Shown one piece after another: positions 63,042 through 64,000 of a stretch of DNA of 64,000 nucleotides. Each line of letters starts with the position of its first letter. Position 1 is the stretch's first letter. Made by a program: the position numbers and the translations under genes. Source of the DNA: an uncultured Alphaproteobacteria bacterium (GTDB lineage: Bacteria; Pseudomonadota; Alphaproteobacteria; HIMB59; GCA-002718135); the NCBI GenBank assembly GCA_902537325.1, contig CACBAT010000007.1, forward strand, positions 1 to 64,000, given 5' to 3'. The notes beneath the pieces were generated by a model. The model saw nothing but the letters and a program-made list of their open reading frames with translations. It searched no databases and was not told the origin of the DNA.

Positions 63042-64000
63042 TTCTAGAAAAAAAAAATTTTATAAGTCAATATAACAAAGGCTTACCTCAGATATTAAAA
63101 AAAAATCTTATTGCTGATATTGAAACACCATTTTCATCATTATTAAAAATTAGTAAATCGGAAAAATATTCCTTTCTATTAGAGTCAGTAGAGGGTGGAA
63201 GTAAAAGAGGACGTTACTCATTGCTTGGCTGTGATCCAGATTTAATTTGGACAGTTGAGAAAGGTAAGGCAAAAATAAAATATTTGGATCATAATTTTGA
63301 TTATAAATTAGATCAAAAGCCAATCCATAATCTTAAAGAACTTGTAAAAATTTCAAAATTTAAAAATAATGAAATTGACGTACCTTTCCCAACACTAGTT
63401 GGATATCTAGGATATCCAATGATTCAATATATTGAAAAAATTAAACTAAGTAATAAGGACAATATAAAAATACCTGATGCAATTTTAATCAGACCAAAAA
63501 TTGTTGCAGTTTTTGATAATATTAAAGATATTATTTCCCTTATGACAGTTACGTATCCAAGTAAAAAAATCTCAGCAGAAAAAGCCTATAGAAAAAATAA
63601 ATTACTTCTTGATAAAACAATTAAAAAGTTAGAAAAGAGTATTTTAAAACCTGCACAAAAGAAAAATAAAAAATCTAAATTAAAATTTAAATCAAATTTC
63701 AAGAAAGAGCAATTTTATAAAATTGTAAATAAAGCAAAAGAATATATTAAAAATGGAGATATCTTCCAAGTAGTGCCATCACAGAGATTTGAAACAAAAT
63801 ATAATTTAAAGGCAGTCAATCTTTATAGATCGTTAAGACGACTAAATCCATCTCCTTATCTTGTAAATCTTAACTTCGATAAAATTGGCCTTGTTGCATC
63901 TAGTCCAGAATTAATGGTTCAATTAAGAAACAAAAAAGTTACGATAAGACCAATTGCTGGAACAAGAAAAAGAGGAAAGAATGCCTCTGAAGACCTTTAT
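63038..64000 (+). CDS. trpE: Anthranilate synthase component I, 3' end cut by window
   Basis: Converts chorismate to anthranilate, first step of tryptophan synthesis. The visible 321 codons start MILEKKNFISQYNKGLPQ and include the feedback-site LLESVEGGSKRGRYSLLG, then IKNGDIFQVVPSQRF and the chorismate-binding SSPELMVQL and IRPIAGTRKRG. TrpE is preferred to PabB because of the L-E-S-x-E-G tryptophan-binding element. It overlaps ppiD by 4 bp. No trp leader peptide or attenuator is visible because the gene is coupled to ppiD. Confidence 0.94.
   Translation, partial: MILEKKNFISQYNKGLPQILKKNLIADIETPFSSLLKISKSEKYSFLLESVEGGSKRGRYSLLGCDPDLIWTVEKGKAKIKYLDHNFDYKLDQKPIHNLKELVKISKFKNNEIDVPFPTLVGYLGYPMIQYIEKIKLSNKDNIKIPDAILIRPKIVAVFDNIKDIISLMTVTYPSKKISAEKAYRKNKLLLDKTIKKLEKSILKPAQKKNKKSKLKFKSNFKKEQFYKIVNKAKEYIKNGDIFQVVPSQRFETKYNLKAVNLYRSLRRLNPSPYLVNLNFDKIGLVASSPELMVQLRNKKVTIRPIAGTRKRGKNASEDLY

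Noticed and set aside
1-64000. CRISPR arrays, rRNA genes, insertion sequences with transposases
   Set aside because: I saw no regularly spaced repeats of 25-40 bp, no rRNA-like sequence and no DDE transposase frame in the window.

Overview
The window reads as a stretch of a small, very AT-rich, tightly packed alphaproteobacterial chromosome, most likely a SAR11/Pelagibacterales-like or HIMB59-like marine bacterium. This rests on alphaproteobacterial gene orders (rpiB-glyA-nrdR-ribD-ribE-ribB; ntrY-ntrX-trkA; pdhA-pdhB-pdhC-lipA-coq10; gatCAB beside ruvX; tpiA-secG-pyrG-kdsA-eno-ftsB), on a fused IspDF, on a pyruvate dehydrogenase E1-beta with its own lipoyl domain, and on near-zero intergenic spacing with many 1-20 bp overlaps. 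Taxonomy is inferred from these traits; no search was run.

Layout. 1-4710 (minus): riboflavin synthesis (ribBX cut by the window edge, ribE, ribD), nrdR, glyA and rpiB. 4762-6266: a glutaryl-CoA dehydrogenase, then a deletion scar where two convergent genes survive only as 5' stubs. 6267-15738 (minus): parC, recO, era, rnc, lepB, acpS, rsh, rpoZ, smpB and dapA. 15746-15837: tRNA-Ser(GCU). 15799-26789: an integrative element of about 11 kb. 27002-29378: a HupE/UreJ-like protein and a DUF4198-like exported protein whose start codons overlap head to head, plus a small membrane protein. 29361-38730: gatCAB, ruvX, a pyrB with an integrase-like N-terminus, plsY, topA and pepC. 38871-48906: a small conserved protein, MFS and DMT transporters, msrB, a beta-hydroxyacid dehydrogenase, an inositol-phosphatase-family protein, a class IV aminotransferase, trkA, ntrX and ntrY. 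48967-51017 (plus): ispDF, pgpA and cinA-C. 51009-61171 (minus): coq10-like, lipA, the three PDH genes, ftsB-like, eno, kdsA, pyrG, secG and tpiA. 61221-64000 (plus): ppiD-like and the start of trpE.

The integrative element is the main accessory region. Identical 43-bp repeats bound it (15799-15841 and 26747-26789). They cover the 5' half of the tRNA, from the anticodon loop outwards, so the complete tRNA gene now depends on the element for its upstream sequence. Just inside each end is a same-strand tandem GTGGTACG pair with an 11-bp period, as expected of integrase arm sites. The element encodes a complete tyrosine integrase, an AlpA-like regulator, a split zinc-finger plus TOPRIM/helicase replication module and three small cytoplasmic proteins. 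No capsid, tail, terminase or conjugation gene is recognisable. Its right half (20691-25621) is a divergent cluster of unrecognised exported and membrane proteins, including several 26-54 residue hydrophobic peptides. I infer a replicating satellite-like island; the envelope-directed cluster is the best candidate here for an undescribed system.

Other points of note are the pyrB chimera with tandem ACACAT repeats before it, the convergent deletion scar at 6042-6225, an NtrX whose AAA+ domain has lost GAFTGA and the Walker B acids, and a RibBX-type protein lacking the RibA zinc motif.
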